Origin: Bacteroidaceae bacterium
GTDB lineage: Bacteria > Bacteroidota > Bacteroidia > Bacteroidales > Bacteroidaceae
Reading direction: 5' to 3'
NCBI GenBank assembly: GCA_900771425.1
Contig: CAAGNV010000054.1
Span: forward strand, 1 to 32,065
DNA: 32,065 nucleotides
Shown: in pieces, positions 15,117 to 23,045 of the stretch
Layout: each line of letters starts with the position of its first letter
How positions within the stretch are numbered: position 1 is the stretch's first letter
Program-made: the position numbers and the translations under genes
The notes under the pieces: model-generated
Database searches by the model: none
The model's input: the letters and a program-made list of their open reading frames with translations, nothing else
Told to the model about the DNA's origin: nothing

Positions 15117-17135
15117 TTAGAACATAGCCTTAACTTGGTTATATACGTTGTCGGCTGTGAATCCGAGCTTCTCGTCGAGTACCTTATAAGGTGCAGAGAA
15201 ACCGAATGAGCTAAGACCCCATACCTTACCGCTGCAAGCAGGTACAAGTCCTTCGAGGTTTACAGGCAGACCTGCAGTAAGACCGAAACGCTTTACGCCA
15301 CAAGGGAGAACTGACTTCTGGTACTCACATGACTGTGTGCGGAAGAGTCCTTCAGATGGTACGCTTACGATTGAGCACTTGATGCCGTCCTTGCGGAGGA
15401 GTTCAGCACCTGCTACGAGTGTAGATACTTCTGAACCGCTTGCTACGAGTACGACGTCTGGGTTCTCGTCGCTTCCTGCAACGATGTATGCGCCCTTTGC
15501 AGCCTGGCTGTAGTCGTTGCCGGCAGGAAGGTCGTTGATGTTCTGACGTGAGAGGATGAGGGCAGATGGAGTTGATGTGTTCTCCATAGCGAGACGCCAT
15601 GCAGCTGTAGTCTCCTGAGCATCTGCTGGACGGAGAACGAGCATAGAGTTCTTGCCGCTGTGGTTCTGGAGTTTTTCCATCAGACGGATCTGTGCTTCCT
15701 GCTCTACTGGTTCGTGAGTAGGACCGTCTTCACCTACGCGGAATGCGTCGTGAGTCCAGATGAACTTAACTGGGAGTTCCATGAGGGCAGCCATACGAAC
15801 AGCTGGCTTCATGTAGTCAGAGAATACGAAGAATGTACCGCATGCAGGGATAACGCCTCCGTGGAGAGCCATACCGATACAGCAGCATGCCATAGTGAGT
15901 TCGGCAACACCTGCCTGGAAGAATGCGCCAGAGAAGTCGTTTGCTGCGAACGAAGTAGTCTTCTTGAGGAAGCCGTCAGTCTTATCTGAGTTAGAGAGGT
16001 CGGCTGAAGCACAAATCATGTTTGGAACCTGCTGTGCGAGTACGCCGAGAACTGCTGCGCTTGCTGAACGGGTTGCGTCGTTAGCCTTCTGCTGAACTGC
16101 TGACCAGTCAACCTGTGGAGCCTTGCCGCTGAACCATTCGTCCTGCTGAGCTGCCTTCTCAGGATTTGCTGCTGCCCATGCCTTCTCTTCTGCATAGCGG
16201 TCAGCACAAACCTTCTTGAGTTCTTCTGCACGCTTAGCATACATGTCCTTAACGTCATCGAAGATCTGGAATGGATCGTCAGGATTTCCACCAAGGTTTA
16301 CGATTGTGTTGCGATAAGCATCGCCACCGAGAGGAGCACCGTGAGTCTTGCAGTTAGCTTCGTAAGAAGAACCGTCTTCCTTGCGGGCACCCTTACCCAT
16401 GATACACTTACCGATGATGAGAGCAGGCTTGCCCTGAACGCCCTTTGCCCATTCGATGGCTTCGCGGCATTGCTGAGCATCGTTACCACAGATTTCCTTA
16501 ACTTCCCAACCAAGTGCGCGATACTTAGCAGCTGTGTCTTCGTTCATAACGACCTTTGTCTCAGTAGAGAGCTGGATGTCGTTTGAGTCGTAGAACATAA
16601 CGAGGTTGTCGAGACCGAGGATGCCGGCAATACGTGCACCACCCTGTGAGATTTCTTCTTCTACACCACCGTCAGAGATGTACGCATAGATTGTTTCCTT
16701 TGCAAATGTAGGGTTGCCTGTGTGGGCAGCAAGGAACTTGGCAGCAATTGCAGCACCGATGGCAAAGACATGACCCTGTCCGAGTGGACCTGACGTATTT
16801 TCAATTCCACGGGCAACTTCGAACTCTGGGTGACCTGTTGTAGGAGAGCCCCACTGGCGGAGTTGTGCCAGTTCGTCGAGAGAGAACTTGCCGATAAGTG
16901 CCAGCTGAGAATAGAGCATTGGAGCCATGTGGCCTGGATCAAGGAAGAAACGGTCGCGACCTACCCATGCAGGGTTCTCAGGGTCGTAGTTGAGGTATTC
17001 AGAATACAATACGTTGATGAAGTCTGCTCCACCCATAGCGCCGCCTGGGTGACCAGACTTTGCCTTCTCTACCATTGATGCAGCCAAGATGCGAATGTTG
17101 TCTGCTGCGTGATTAAGTGTTTTAATTTCGTTCAT
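15117..17135 (-). CDS. tkt: Transketolase
   Basis: This 672-residue thiamine-diphosphate enzyme moves two-carbon units between pentose and other sugar phosphates. KSGHPGGAMGGADF is at residues 26-39, GPLGQGHVFAIG near 116-127, and the cofactor-binding stretch runs from SDGGVEEE (Asp155) to FYDSND with Asn185. The pyrimidine domain carries DGPTHEPVEQEAQIR near 475-489, including the histidine and glutamate of the active site. Length is typical. It lies downstream of the arabinose genes on the same strand, where it would process the xylulose 5-phosphate they produce. No -7 box was seen in the 91 bases before it, so read-through from upstream is plausible. Confidence 0.96.
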   Translation of the reverse strand: MNEIKTLNHAADNIRILAASMVEKAKSGHPGGAMGGADFINVLYSEYLNYDPENPAWVGRDRFFLDPGHMAPMLYSQLALIGKFSLDELAQLRQWGSPTTGHPEFEVARGIENTSGPLGQGHVFAIGAAIAAKFLAAHTGNPTFAKETIYAYISDGGVEEEISQGGARIAGILGLDNLVMFYDSNDIQLSTETKVVMNEDTAAKYRALGWEVKEICGNDAQQCREAIEWAKGVQGKPALIIGKCIMGKGARKEDGSSYEANCKTHGAPLGGDAYRNTIVNLGGNPDDPFQIFDDVKDMYAKRAEELKKVCADRYAEEKAWAAANPEKAAQQDEWFSGKAPQVDWSAVQQKANDATRSASAAVLGVLAQQVPNMICASADLSNSDKTDGFLKKTTSFAANDFSGAFFQAGVAELTMACCCIGMALHGGVIPACGTFFVFSDYMKPAVRMAALMELPVKFIWTHDAFRVGEDGPTHEPVEQEAQIRLMEKLQNHSGKNSMLVLRPADAQETTAAWRLAMENTSTPSALILSRQNINDLPAGNDYSQAAKGAYIVAGSDENPDVVLVASGSEVSTLVAGAELLRKDGIKCSIVSVPSEGLFRTQSCEYQKSVLPCGVKRFGLTAGLPVNLEGLVPACSGKVWGLSSFGFSAPYKVLDEKLGFTADNVYNQVKAMF

Positions 17136-17226
17136 TTTTAATTGATTAATAAATTAATATTTAATAATTGAATAATGGATTTATCTGAGTCTGAATGATG
17201 CATTATGTAAGAGTTCAGCGTGCGCC

Positions 17227-18546
17227 CTATTTGTTTGCATCGATACGTGCATTGGCCTGTTCGGCACTTAACGCACTCGTATGACGACCGCCGTTCTTGT
17301 CTAAGAAAACTGTCTTCATGTTAGGAGTGCGGAATGCATCTGCAGGTAACTTGCTGCATGTAAATAGCAGAACCGCCCAGAGGAATACCTGTGCAAGTAT
17401 GGCGAGGAATAGCTTGATTAAAGCGAAGATGAGTATGATGATGAGGAGTATGGTACCAATCCAATAGATGACCATGAATGCCGACGTACTGAGTCCCAAC
17501 AGGAACTGTGACCTCGGAAATATACGTTTTGCATCCAACTTGATACTATAGTAGATGGTCGGCCAGATGAGCAGCATGAGGAAAATCAAGACGCCCCATA
17601 TCATGAAGCATTTGGAAACTAATGCCTCGTCGGATGTGGCACGGTCGTAGCCAGTAATGTAAATTGTGAGGAAATAGCCAGCCACTACTGCAGGGATAAA
17701 TACTACGAGGGTGCTGACGAGCGAGAGCGAACCCGTGACTTTCTTCCCATCCTTGGCAGGAAGGAGATTGCAATAGAGCATATATGATGCTATCTGTAGA
17801 GCAATGGTCGCGATGAGAGGTATGCTGCGGAGTACGCATGTGGTCTTGGAGTAAAAGTCGGAGTCGATGAACCATAACGATTCGCCACCAAGTCGGAATA
17901 CAAGATAACCTTCCACAGCAACTGCAGCAATCATAAAGAGCGGAGTGACGTAGATGGCTAAACGTATAAAGAATGACCTACCAGTCAAGAATGCAAGCAG
18001 GAGCAATACCAAACTTACTCCGATGAATATTAAGATGCATATAGGGCAAGAGTAACTGTAAAGTAACTGTCCTTCTTCCGAATGCACGTCAAGGGTATTG
18101 ATGAAGCTGGAGACACGCTCGCCAGTCTCATCGACATAGTTCATCTTGAACTTGTTAGGACTGAAGTCGATGGTATCGAGTGCGTTAAAGGTTCCTTCAG
18201 GGTTGTTGGGCGAGAAGACAAGGTCGCGCGCATGTATATAATAAGTATTGCCGTCTTCGTACGCAATACGTGCCGTTACATGAGTATTCTTCTCCTTTTT
18301 CCAAGAGCGGCTGAACGTCTCAACCGTAACCTCTGTGCCATTGGGTATTTCTATTTCTTTTTCAATGGTACTACCTGTTCCTACTGCAGCTTCATAAGTG
18401 GATTGCTGGAGGAAGTCACGGCTCCATTTATATTCATCTGTAGTTGCAACTGTATAGTCGCCCACAACGGCATCTACGATGTATTTCTGAGCATACAAGG
18501 TCGTAACACAAATGAGTGATACTAAGGCTATGAGAAGTCTTTTCAT
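17227..18546 (-). CDS. Unrecognised polytopic membrane protein with signal peptide and N-terminal extracytoplasmic domain
   Basis: I do not recognise this 439-residue protein. It opens with a signal peptide (MKRLLIALVSLICVTTLYAQ). A soluble region of about 145 residues rich in aromatic and charged residues follows and would face the periplasm. From about residue 168 there are six to seven hydrophobic segments (for example ICILIFIGVSLVLLLLAFLTG, LSLVSTLVVFIPAVVAGYFL and IGTILLIIILIFALIKLFLAI). The tail is short and cytoplasmic. The N-terminal region, with repeated VTVETFSRSW- and DGNTYYIHARDLVFS-like strands, could be a small beta (SH3-like) fold, but this is only a guess. It sits between araB and transketolase on the same strand with 76- and 91-base gaps. 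No role in arabinose use is evident. Confidence 0.7.
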   Translation of the reverse strand: MKRLLIALVSLICVTTLYAQKYIVDAVVGDYTVATTDEYKWSRDFLQQSTYEAAVGTGSTIEKEIEIPNGTEVTVETFSRSWKKEKNTHVTARIAYEDGNTYYIHARDLVFSPNNPEGTFNALDTIDFSPNKFKMNYVDETGERVSSFINTLDVHSEEGQLLYSYSCPICILIFIGVSLVLLLLAFLTGRSFFIRLAIYVTPLFMIAAVAVEGYLVFRLGGESLWFIDSDFYSKTTCVLRSIPLIATIALQIASYMLYCNLLPAKDGKKVTGSLSLVSTLVVFIPAVVAGYFLTIYITGYDRATSDEALVSKCFMIWGVLIFLMLLIWPTIYYSIKLDAKRIFPRSQFLLGLSTSAFMVIYWIGTILLIIILIFALIKLFLAILAQVFLWAVLLFTCSKLPADAFRTPNMKTVFLDKNGGRHTSALSAEQANARIDANK

Positions 18547-18622
18547 GCAATATTATTTTTTTTATTTCCAATAGTGAAGGATGAGAGTAATCAGCCCTCA
18601 TCCCCCGGGGTGTTATTGACAA

Positions 18623-20218
18623 TTATGCCTGTTTATTGTCAACGGCTGCCTGTTCGATTGGGAGGCAAGCCTTATAGTTCTCGATGTACTTGTTGAAACC
18701 TTCGACATCTGCTGGGTCTGGGTCAACGCTTGTACCTGTGTTGCCTGCGAAGACAACCTGATCGAGGTAGTCAGGAAGGCTGAGGCCCTGTGCGTTGTTG
18801 ACGGCATAGGCAGCAAGAAGTGCAATACCCCATGCACCACCTTCTCCGGCTGTTGACATACAAGAGATTGGAGAGTTGAGGGCAGCTGCCAACATCTTCT
18901 GACCTACGAGAGGTGTAGTGAAATAGCCTCCGTGACCAGTGATGCGGTCAACCTTCACGTTTTCTTCCTTGAACAGGATGTCGTTGCCGAGCTTGAGCAC
19001 GCCGATTGCACCATACAGATGTGCACGCATGAAGTTGGCAAGGTTGAACTTGTCGTTGGCAGAACGAACTACGAGTGGACGTCCGTCCATCAATCCAGTT
19101 ACAGGCTCGCCTGAAATGTAATTGAAAGAAACAAGTCCGCCACAATCAGGGTCACCCTTTGCTGCTACGTTGAACAAGTTTGTGTAAAGGTCTTTAGTGC
19201 TCAGTGTCATTCCGAGCAGTTCGTGGTATTCCTTGAACATACCTGCCCATGCGTTGATGTCAGAAGTACAGTTGTTGCAGTGTACCATTGCAACGAGGCT
19301 TCCGTTAGGTGTAGTAACCATGTCAAGCATCTCGTATGGCTTGCTGAGCTCCTTCTCGAGTACTATCATAGAGAATGAAGAAGTACCACAAGAGACATTA
19401 CCTGTACGCTGCTTTACGGCATTGGTTGCAACCATGCCTGTACCTGCGTCGCCTTCTGGAGGACAGAGTGGACAACCAGGCTTGAGATTGCCTGAGACGT
19501 CAAGTTTCTTAGCACCTTCGGCAGTAAGAGTTCCTGCATCTTCGCCTGCACAAAGTACCTTAGGGAAGATATCGAGAAGTGTCCAGCCATAACCCTTCGG
19601 AGCGATGAGTTCGTCGAACTTCTTTACCATCGCAGCATCGTAGTCCTGAGTCTTAGGGTCAACAGGAATCATACCCGAAGCATCGCCTACACCCAGCACC
19701 TTCTGACCAGTAAGTTGCCAATGAATGTAACCAGCAAGAGTTGTCTGGAACTTGATGTCCTTAACATGCTCGTCATCATTGAGGATGCATTGGTAGAGGT
19801 GTGAGATTGACCAACGGAGAGGGATGTTATAGTTGAAGAGCTTTGAAAGTTCAGCAGCTGCAGCACCAGTATTGGTATTGCGCCAAGTACGGAATGGCAC
19901 GAGGATTTCCTCCTTATCGTTGAATGCCATGTAACCGTGCATCATCGCACTTATACCTATTGCAGCAAGAGCCTCAATCTCGCAACCATACTGTTCCTTC
20001 ACGTTCTTGCGGAGGTCAGCATAGCAGTCCTGAAGTCCTGCCCAGATAGCATCGATGCTATAAGTCCAAAGACCATCAACGAGTTGGTTTTCCCAAGTGT
20101 GGCTTCCCTGAGCTATAGGGTTGTTCTCTTCGTCGATGAGAACTCCCTTGATGCGGGTAGAGCCGAACTCGATACCGAGCACGGCCTTACCAGCTTGTAT
20201 TATTTGTTTTGCGTCCAT
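18623..20218 (-). CDS. araB: Ribulokinase (FGGY family)
   Basis: This 531-residue FGGY carbohydrate kinase phosphorylates L-ribulose to L-ribulose 5-phosphate with ATP. The N-terminal phosphate loop reads VLGIEFGSTRIKGVLID at residues 13-29. The sugar domain includes ISAMMHGYMAFN near 89-100, FRTWRNTNTGAAA near 108 and the GDASGMIPVD segment near 178-187, whose aspartate is the likely catalytic base. The C-terminal ATPase half shows GHGGYFTTPLVGQKMLAAAL near 434-453 and GEGGAWGIALLAAY near 464-477. By itself the sequence shows an FGGY kinase, close to xylulokinase; the position 11 bases after araA and near araD makes ribulokinase the best call. Confidence 0.92.
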   Translation of the reverse strand: MDAKQIIQAGKAVLGIEFGSTRIKGVLIDEENNPIAQGSHTWENQLVDGLWTYSIDAIWAGLQDCYADLRKNVKEQYGCEIEALAAIGISAMMHGYMAFNDKEEILVPFRTWRNTNTGAAAAELSKLFNYNIPLRWSISHLYQCILNDDEHVKDIKFQTTLAGYIHWQLTGQKVLGVGDASGMIPVDPKTQDYDAAMVKKFDELIAPKGYGWTLLDIFPKVLCAGEDAGTLTAEGAKKLDVSGNLKPGCPLCPPEGDAGTGMVATNAVKQRTGNVSCGTSSFSMIVLEKELSKPYEMLDMVTTPNGSLVAMVHCNNCTSDINAWAGMFKEYHELLGMTLSTKDLYTNLFNVAAKGDPDCGGLVSFNYISGEPVTGLMDGRPLVVRSANDKFNLANFMRAHLYGAIGVLKLGNDILFKEENVKVDRITGHGGYFTTPLVGQKMLAAALNSPISCMSTAGEGGAWGIALLAAYAVNNAQGLSLPDYLDQVVFAGNTGTSVDPDPADVEGFNKYIENYKACLPIEQAAVDNKQA

Positions 20219-20229
20219 AATTATGTCAA

Positions 20230-21762
20230 TTACTTAAGAGCCTTGTTCAGCATATAATAAACCTCATTGTTGCGAAGCTGCTGCTTGAATTCGCTTGTAG
20301 TAGTGTTCTTGTTAATCTGAACATACTCGATACCTGTGATTTCTGCGAAGTCTTCCCAATATTCAGCAGTGATGTCATAAGAGAATGCGCTATGGTGAGT
20401 ACCGCCTGCAAGAATCCAAGCACCTGCCCCAATCTCGAATGTAGGCTGTGGAACCCAAAGTGCAGATGCAACAGGGAGCTTAGGCATTGGCTGTGGCTCG
20501 ATACATTCAACCTCACTTGTGATGAGACGGAAGCGGTTGCCGAGGTCAACGATAGTTGCCTTGATGCCTGCACCAGTCTTTGATGTGAAGACGAGACGTG
20601 CTGTCTGCTGCTTGCGGATACCGATGCCGAGGAAGTGAACTTCGAGCTTTGGTTTGTCGGATGCAATAAGCGGACAAATCTCGAGCATGTGGCTCTGGAG
20701 GCTTGATGTGCAGTCAGCTGCAAAGTTGAGAGTGTAGTCCTCGAGGAATGAACAACCCTTAGCAAGACCTTGGTTCATAATCCAGAGTGTACGATAGAGG
20801 CATGCTGTCTTCCAGTCACCTTCAGCACCGAAACCGATTCCTTCAGCCATGAGACGCTGTGAAGCAAGACCAGGAATCTGGTCGAAACCTACAAAGTTAG
20901 GGTCATCGATATCAGCATCGCCCAGGTCATCGAAGTTTGTTGTGAAAGCAGTTGCGCCTTCGTCTTTGAGTACGCGGCGGAGTGCGATTTCAGCCTTTGC
21001 AGAGTTCTTTACCTTCTCCCAGTAAACTTCTTCACCGCTTTCGTCAATCTTAATAGTATAGAGTTTCTTGTATTCCTCAACAAGTTCGTCTGCTTCTGCA
21101 TCTGTCACCTTCTTGTAATAGTCCATGAGTGAAGATACAGGATAGTAGTCAACATGATAGCCGAGACGCTGTTCGAACTCTACACGGTCACCGTCGGTAA
21201 CAGCTACATTATTCATGTTCATACCGAACATAAGGCAGCGTACGTTCTTTGCATCAGCTACACCTGCTGCGACACGTGCCCAGACAGCAATCTTCTTCTG
21301 AGCCTCTTCGCTCTTCCAGTAGCCAACGACAACCTTACGGGCAACACGCATACGACTGCAGATATGGCCGAATTCGATATCGCCGTGAGCGCTCTGGTTA
21401 AGGTTCATGAAGTCCATGTCGATTGTGCTCCATGGAATTTCTGCGTTGTACTGAGTGTGGAAATGAAGCAATGGCTTCTGAAGTGCCTGAAGGCCCTTTA
21501 TCCACATCTTTGCAGGTGAGAATGTGTGCATCCATGTAATGATACCAGCACACTTAGGGTCGTTGTTTGCAGCCTTCATGACGTCTTCAACTTCCTTTGA
21601 AGAGTTGGCTGTACCTTTATAAACCACCTTAACAGGGATGAGACCACCGTTGTTGAGGCCTTCTACCATTTCCTTTGAGTGAGCGTCAACAGCAACTACT
21701 GCGTCGCCTCCGTAAAGCAACTGTGCACCAGTCACCCACCATAATTCTAAATTTTCAAACAT
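20230..21762 (-). CDS. araA: L-arabinose isomerase
   Basis: This 510-residue manganese-dependent isomerase converts L-arabinose to L-ribulose. I chose the ATG at 21762 because MFENLELWWVTGAQLLYGG is the usual AraA opening; the longer frame to 21813 would run into the inverted repeat of the neighbouring cassette. CAGIITWMHTFSPAKMWI near 71-88 and LLHFHTQYNAEIPW near 96-109 are family signatures. The metal-binding glutamates and histidines are expected around GIGFGAEGDWKTACLYR near 305-321 and in the HMLEICPLI and GGTHHSAFSYD segments. Length matches the family. It precedes araB by 11 bases. Upstream, its leader now consists of the right-hand end of an inserted four-helix-bundle cassette. Confidence 0.96.
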   Translation of the reverse strand: MFENLELWWVTGAQLLYGGDAVVAVDAHSKEMVEGLNNGGLIPVKVVYKGTANSSKEVEDVMKAANNDPKCAGIITWMHTFSPAKMWIKGLQALQKPLLHFHTQYNAEIPWSTIDMDFMNLNQSAHGDIEFGHICSRMRVARKVVVGYWKSEEAQKKIAVWARVAAGVADAKNVRCLMFGMNMNNVAVTDGDRVEFEQRLGYHVDYYPVSSLMDYYKKVTDAEADELVEEYKKLYTIKIDESGEEVYWEKVKNSAKAEIALRRVLKDEGATAFTTNFDDLGDADIDDPNFVGFDQIPGLASQRLMAEGIGFGAEGDWKTACLYRTLWIMNQGLAKGCSFLEDYTLNFAADCTSSLQSHMLEICPLIASDKPKLEVHFLGIGIRKQQTARLVFTSKTGAGIKATIVDLGNRFRLITSEVECIEPQPMPKLPVASALWVPQPTFEIGAGAWILAGGTHHSAFSYDITAEYWEDFAEITGIEYVQINKNTTTSEFKQQLRNNEVYYMLNKALK

Positions 21763-21774
21763 AGTTTTCAAATT

Positions 21775-22210
21775 TAATTGATAATTGAGAATTGAGAATT
21801 GATCCCAAGTCAACTATCTGTGTTAGTATTATTATTTAATTTTATGATTATTGATGTCAATATCTTGAATAGCTCTTGGCAATCTGCAATGATACTGTCA
21901 AATTGGTTATTGTCTAAATAATCGGTCTTGTGCAGAAGTCTAAGCCAATAGTCACTTTCGGAGGCCTCCTTTAATGAAATAGACAACTTAGCCTTAAAGT
22001 CAGCAGGACTTATTGCCTGAGTTGCTTCACAAATATTAGCACCGATACTTGTTCCGCTACGAAGGACTTGTTTAGACATGATAAATTCGTTTTTTTCCGT
22101 TGTCAGATACTTGTATAGGTTTACAATTCTTACTGCGAAATCAAAACTTTTATCTTTGACTATATTTACCTTCTGCATGGGGTCAATTATCAATTTTCAA
22201 TTATCAATTA
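21775..22210 (-). mobile_element. IR-flanked four-helix-bundle cassette inserted between araD and araA
   Basis: The 436-base unit is bounded by inverted repeats 21775-21806 and 22179-22210, identical at 29 of 32 positions. Each arm is four tandem heptamers of the form AATTGAN followed by a C-rich end. One small gene fills the interior: its ATG touches the right arm and its stop lies three bases inside the left arm. No target-site duplication is visible. The whole cassette could fold into one long stem in the ara mRNA. The layout recalls 23S rRNA intervening sequences that encode proteins of the same family. Mobility is inferred from structure and position. Confidence 0.65.
21810..22178 (-). 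CDS. Four-helix-bundle protein of the 23S rRNA intervening-sequence family (S23/avd-like)
   Basis: This 122-residue protein has the pattern of the family once called S23 ribosomal protein or 23S rRNA IVP: KSFDFAVRIVNLYKYL near residue 9-24, then VLRSGTSIGANICEATQAIS near 38-57, ADFKAKLSISLKEASESDYWLRLL near 59-82, and a last helix with FDSIIADCQELFKILTSII. Four amphipathic helices are expected, and relatives form pentameric rings. The ATG at 22178 is preferred; a TTG at 22193 would lie within the inverted repeat. Function in this setting is unknown. Relatives are encoded within rRNA intervening sequences, and the Avd accessory protein of diversity-generating retroelements has the same fold. 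There is no reverse transcriptase nearby. Confidence 0.88.
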   Translation of the reverse strand: MQKVNIVKDKSFDFAVRIVNLYKYLTTEKNEFIMSKQVLRSGTSIGANICEATQAISPADFKAKLSISLKEASESDYWLRLLHKTDYLDNNQFDSIIADCQELFKILTSIIIKLNNNTNTDS

Positions 22211-22216
22211 TTATGG

Positions 22217-22921
22217 TCATCGCTTGCGCTGACCATAATAAGCATTTGGTCCGTGCTTGCGCATATAGTGTTTCTCGATGAGGAGAGGGTTCATCGTAAG
22301 TTCTGGGTTGACAGAGAATGCGACGAATGCCATCTTGGCGCATTGTTCCATGACTTTGGCATTATAGACAGCATTGTCGGGCGATGTACCCCATGAGAAA
22401 GGACCGTGGTTCTTGACCAGCACTGCAGGAGTGTGGTCAGGGTTGATTTTGCGTATATTGAGTATTTCGTCAACGATGACGTTTCCTGTTTCCAATTCAT
22501 ATTGTCCCTTAACTTCTGCTTCGGTCATATCGCGTGTGCATGGAATGTCCTTATAGAAGTAGTCGGCATGAGTGGTGCCGATATTTGGGATGTCACGACC
22601 TGCCTGTGCAAAGGCGGTTGCGTAAGTCGAGTGTGTGTGAACCACTCCTTGTATGTTAGGGAATGCCTTATATAATACTAGGTGCGTAGGGGTGTCTGAT
22701 GATGGGTTGAGGTCGCCTTCAACGACCTTACCTGTATTGAGGTCAACAACTACCATGTCTTCAGCTTTCATCTCGTCGTAACTAACACCTGAAGGTTTGA
22801 TGACTACGAGCCCCTTCTCACGGTCTATGCCGCTAACGTTTCCCCATGTGAAAATAACCAGACCTTGCTTTACGAGGTCAAGGTTTGCCTTGAATACTTT
22901 TTGTTTGAGTTCTTCTAACAT
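22217..22921 (-). CDS. araD: L-ribulose-5-phosphate 4-epimerase
   Basis: This 234-residue class II aldolase-like epimerase converts L-ribulose 5-phosphate to D-xylulose 5-phosphate. FTWGNVSGIDREKGLVVIKPSG near residues 24-45 is the phosphate- and substrate-binding start. GVVHTHSTYATAFAQAGRDIP near 92-112 provides two zinc-binding histidines (HTH), and VKNHGPFSWG near 168-177 supplies the third. GTTHADYF near 115 is also conserved. Length matches E. coli AraD. It starts the second part of the arabinose locus, downstream of a terminator that follows the transporter. The C-terminal end lies only six bases from the cassette's outer repeat. Confidence 0.95.
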   Translation of the reverse strand: MLEELKQKVFKANLDLVKQGLVIFTWGNVSGIDREKGLVVIKPSGVSYDEMKAEDMVVVDLNTGKVVEGDLNPSSDTPTHLVLYKAFPNIQGVVHTHSTYATAFAQAGRDIPNIGTTHADYFYKDIPCTRDMTEAEVKGQYELETGNVIVDEILNIRKINPDHTPAVLVKNHGPFSWGTSPDNAVYNAKVMEQCAKMAFVAFSVNPELTMNPLLIEKHYMRKHGPNAYYGQRKR

Positions 22922-22996
22922 TGCTTTAGTTTAAACTTAAATTGTTTTTGGTAGTGTTACTGTAGATAGTCTGTTGTGAATTGTTATAGTAGAAAA

Positions 22997-23030
22997 GGGC
23001 TACACCTACATATTATTATAGGTGTAACCC
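22997..23030 (-). terminator. Terminator or attenuator between the transporter gene and araD
   Basis: Arms 22997-23008 and 23019-23030 pair over 12 bases. In the minus-strand RNA all pairs hold, one as G-U, whereas the plus-strand RNA would have an A-C mismatch. A short T-run (TTTTCT) follows on the minus strand. This suggests termination of the galM-transporter transcript, at least partial, before araD. Confidence 0.6.
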
Positions 23031-23045
23031 TTGTGGGTCTCTGTG

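Noticed and set aside
18579..18603. Terminator between araB and the membrane protein gene
   Set aside because: A seven-bp stem exists (18579-18585/18597-18603), but A-rich rather than T-rich sequence follows in the minus-strand RNA.
21775..22210. Diversity-generating retroelement (because of the Avd-like fold)
   Set aside because: No reverse transcriptase, template repeat or variable repeat is present in the window.
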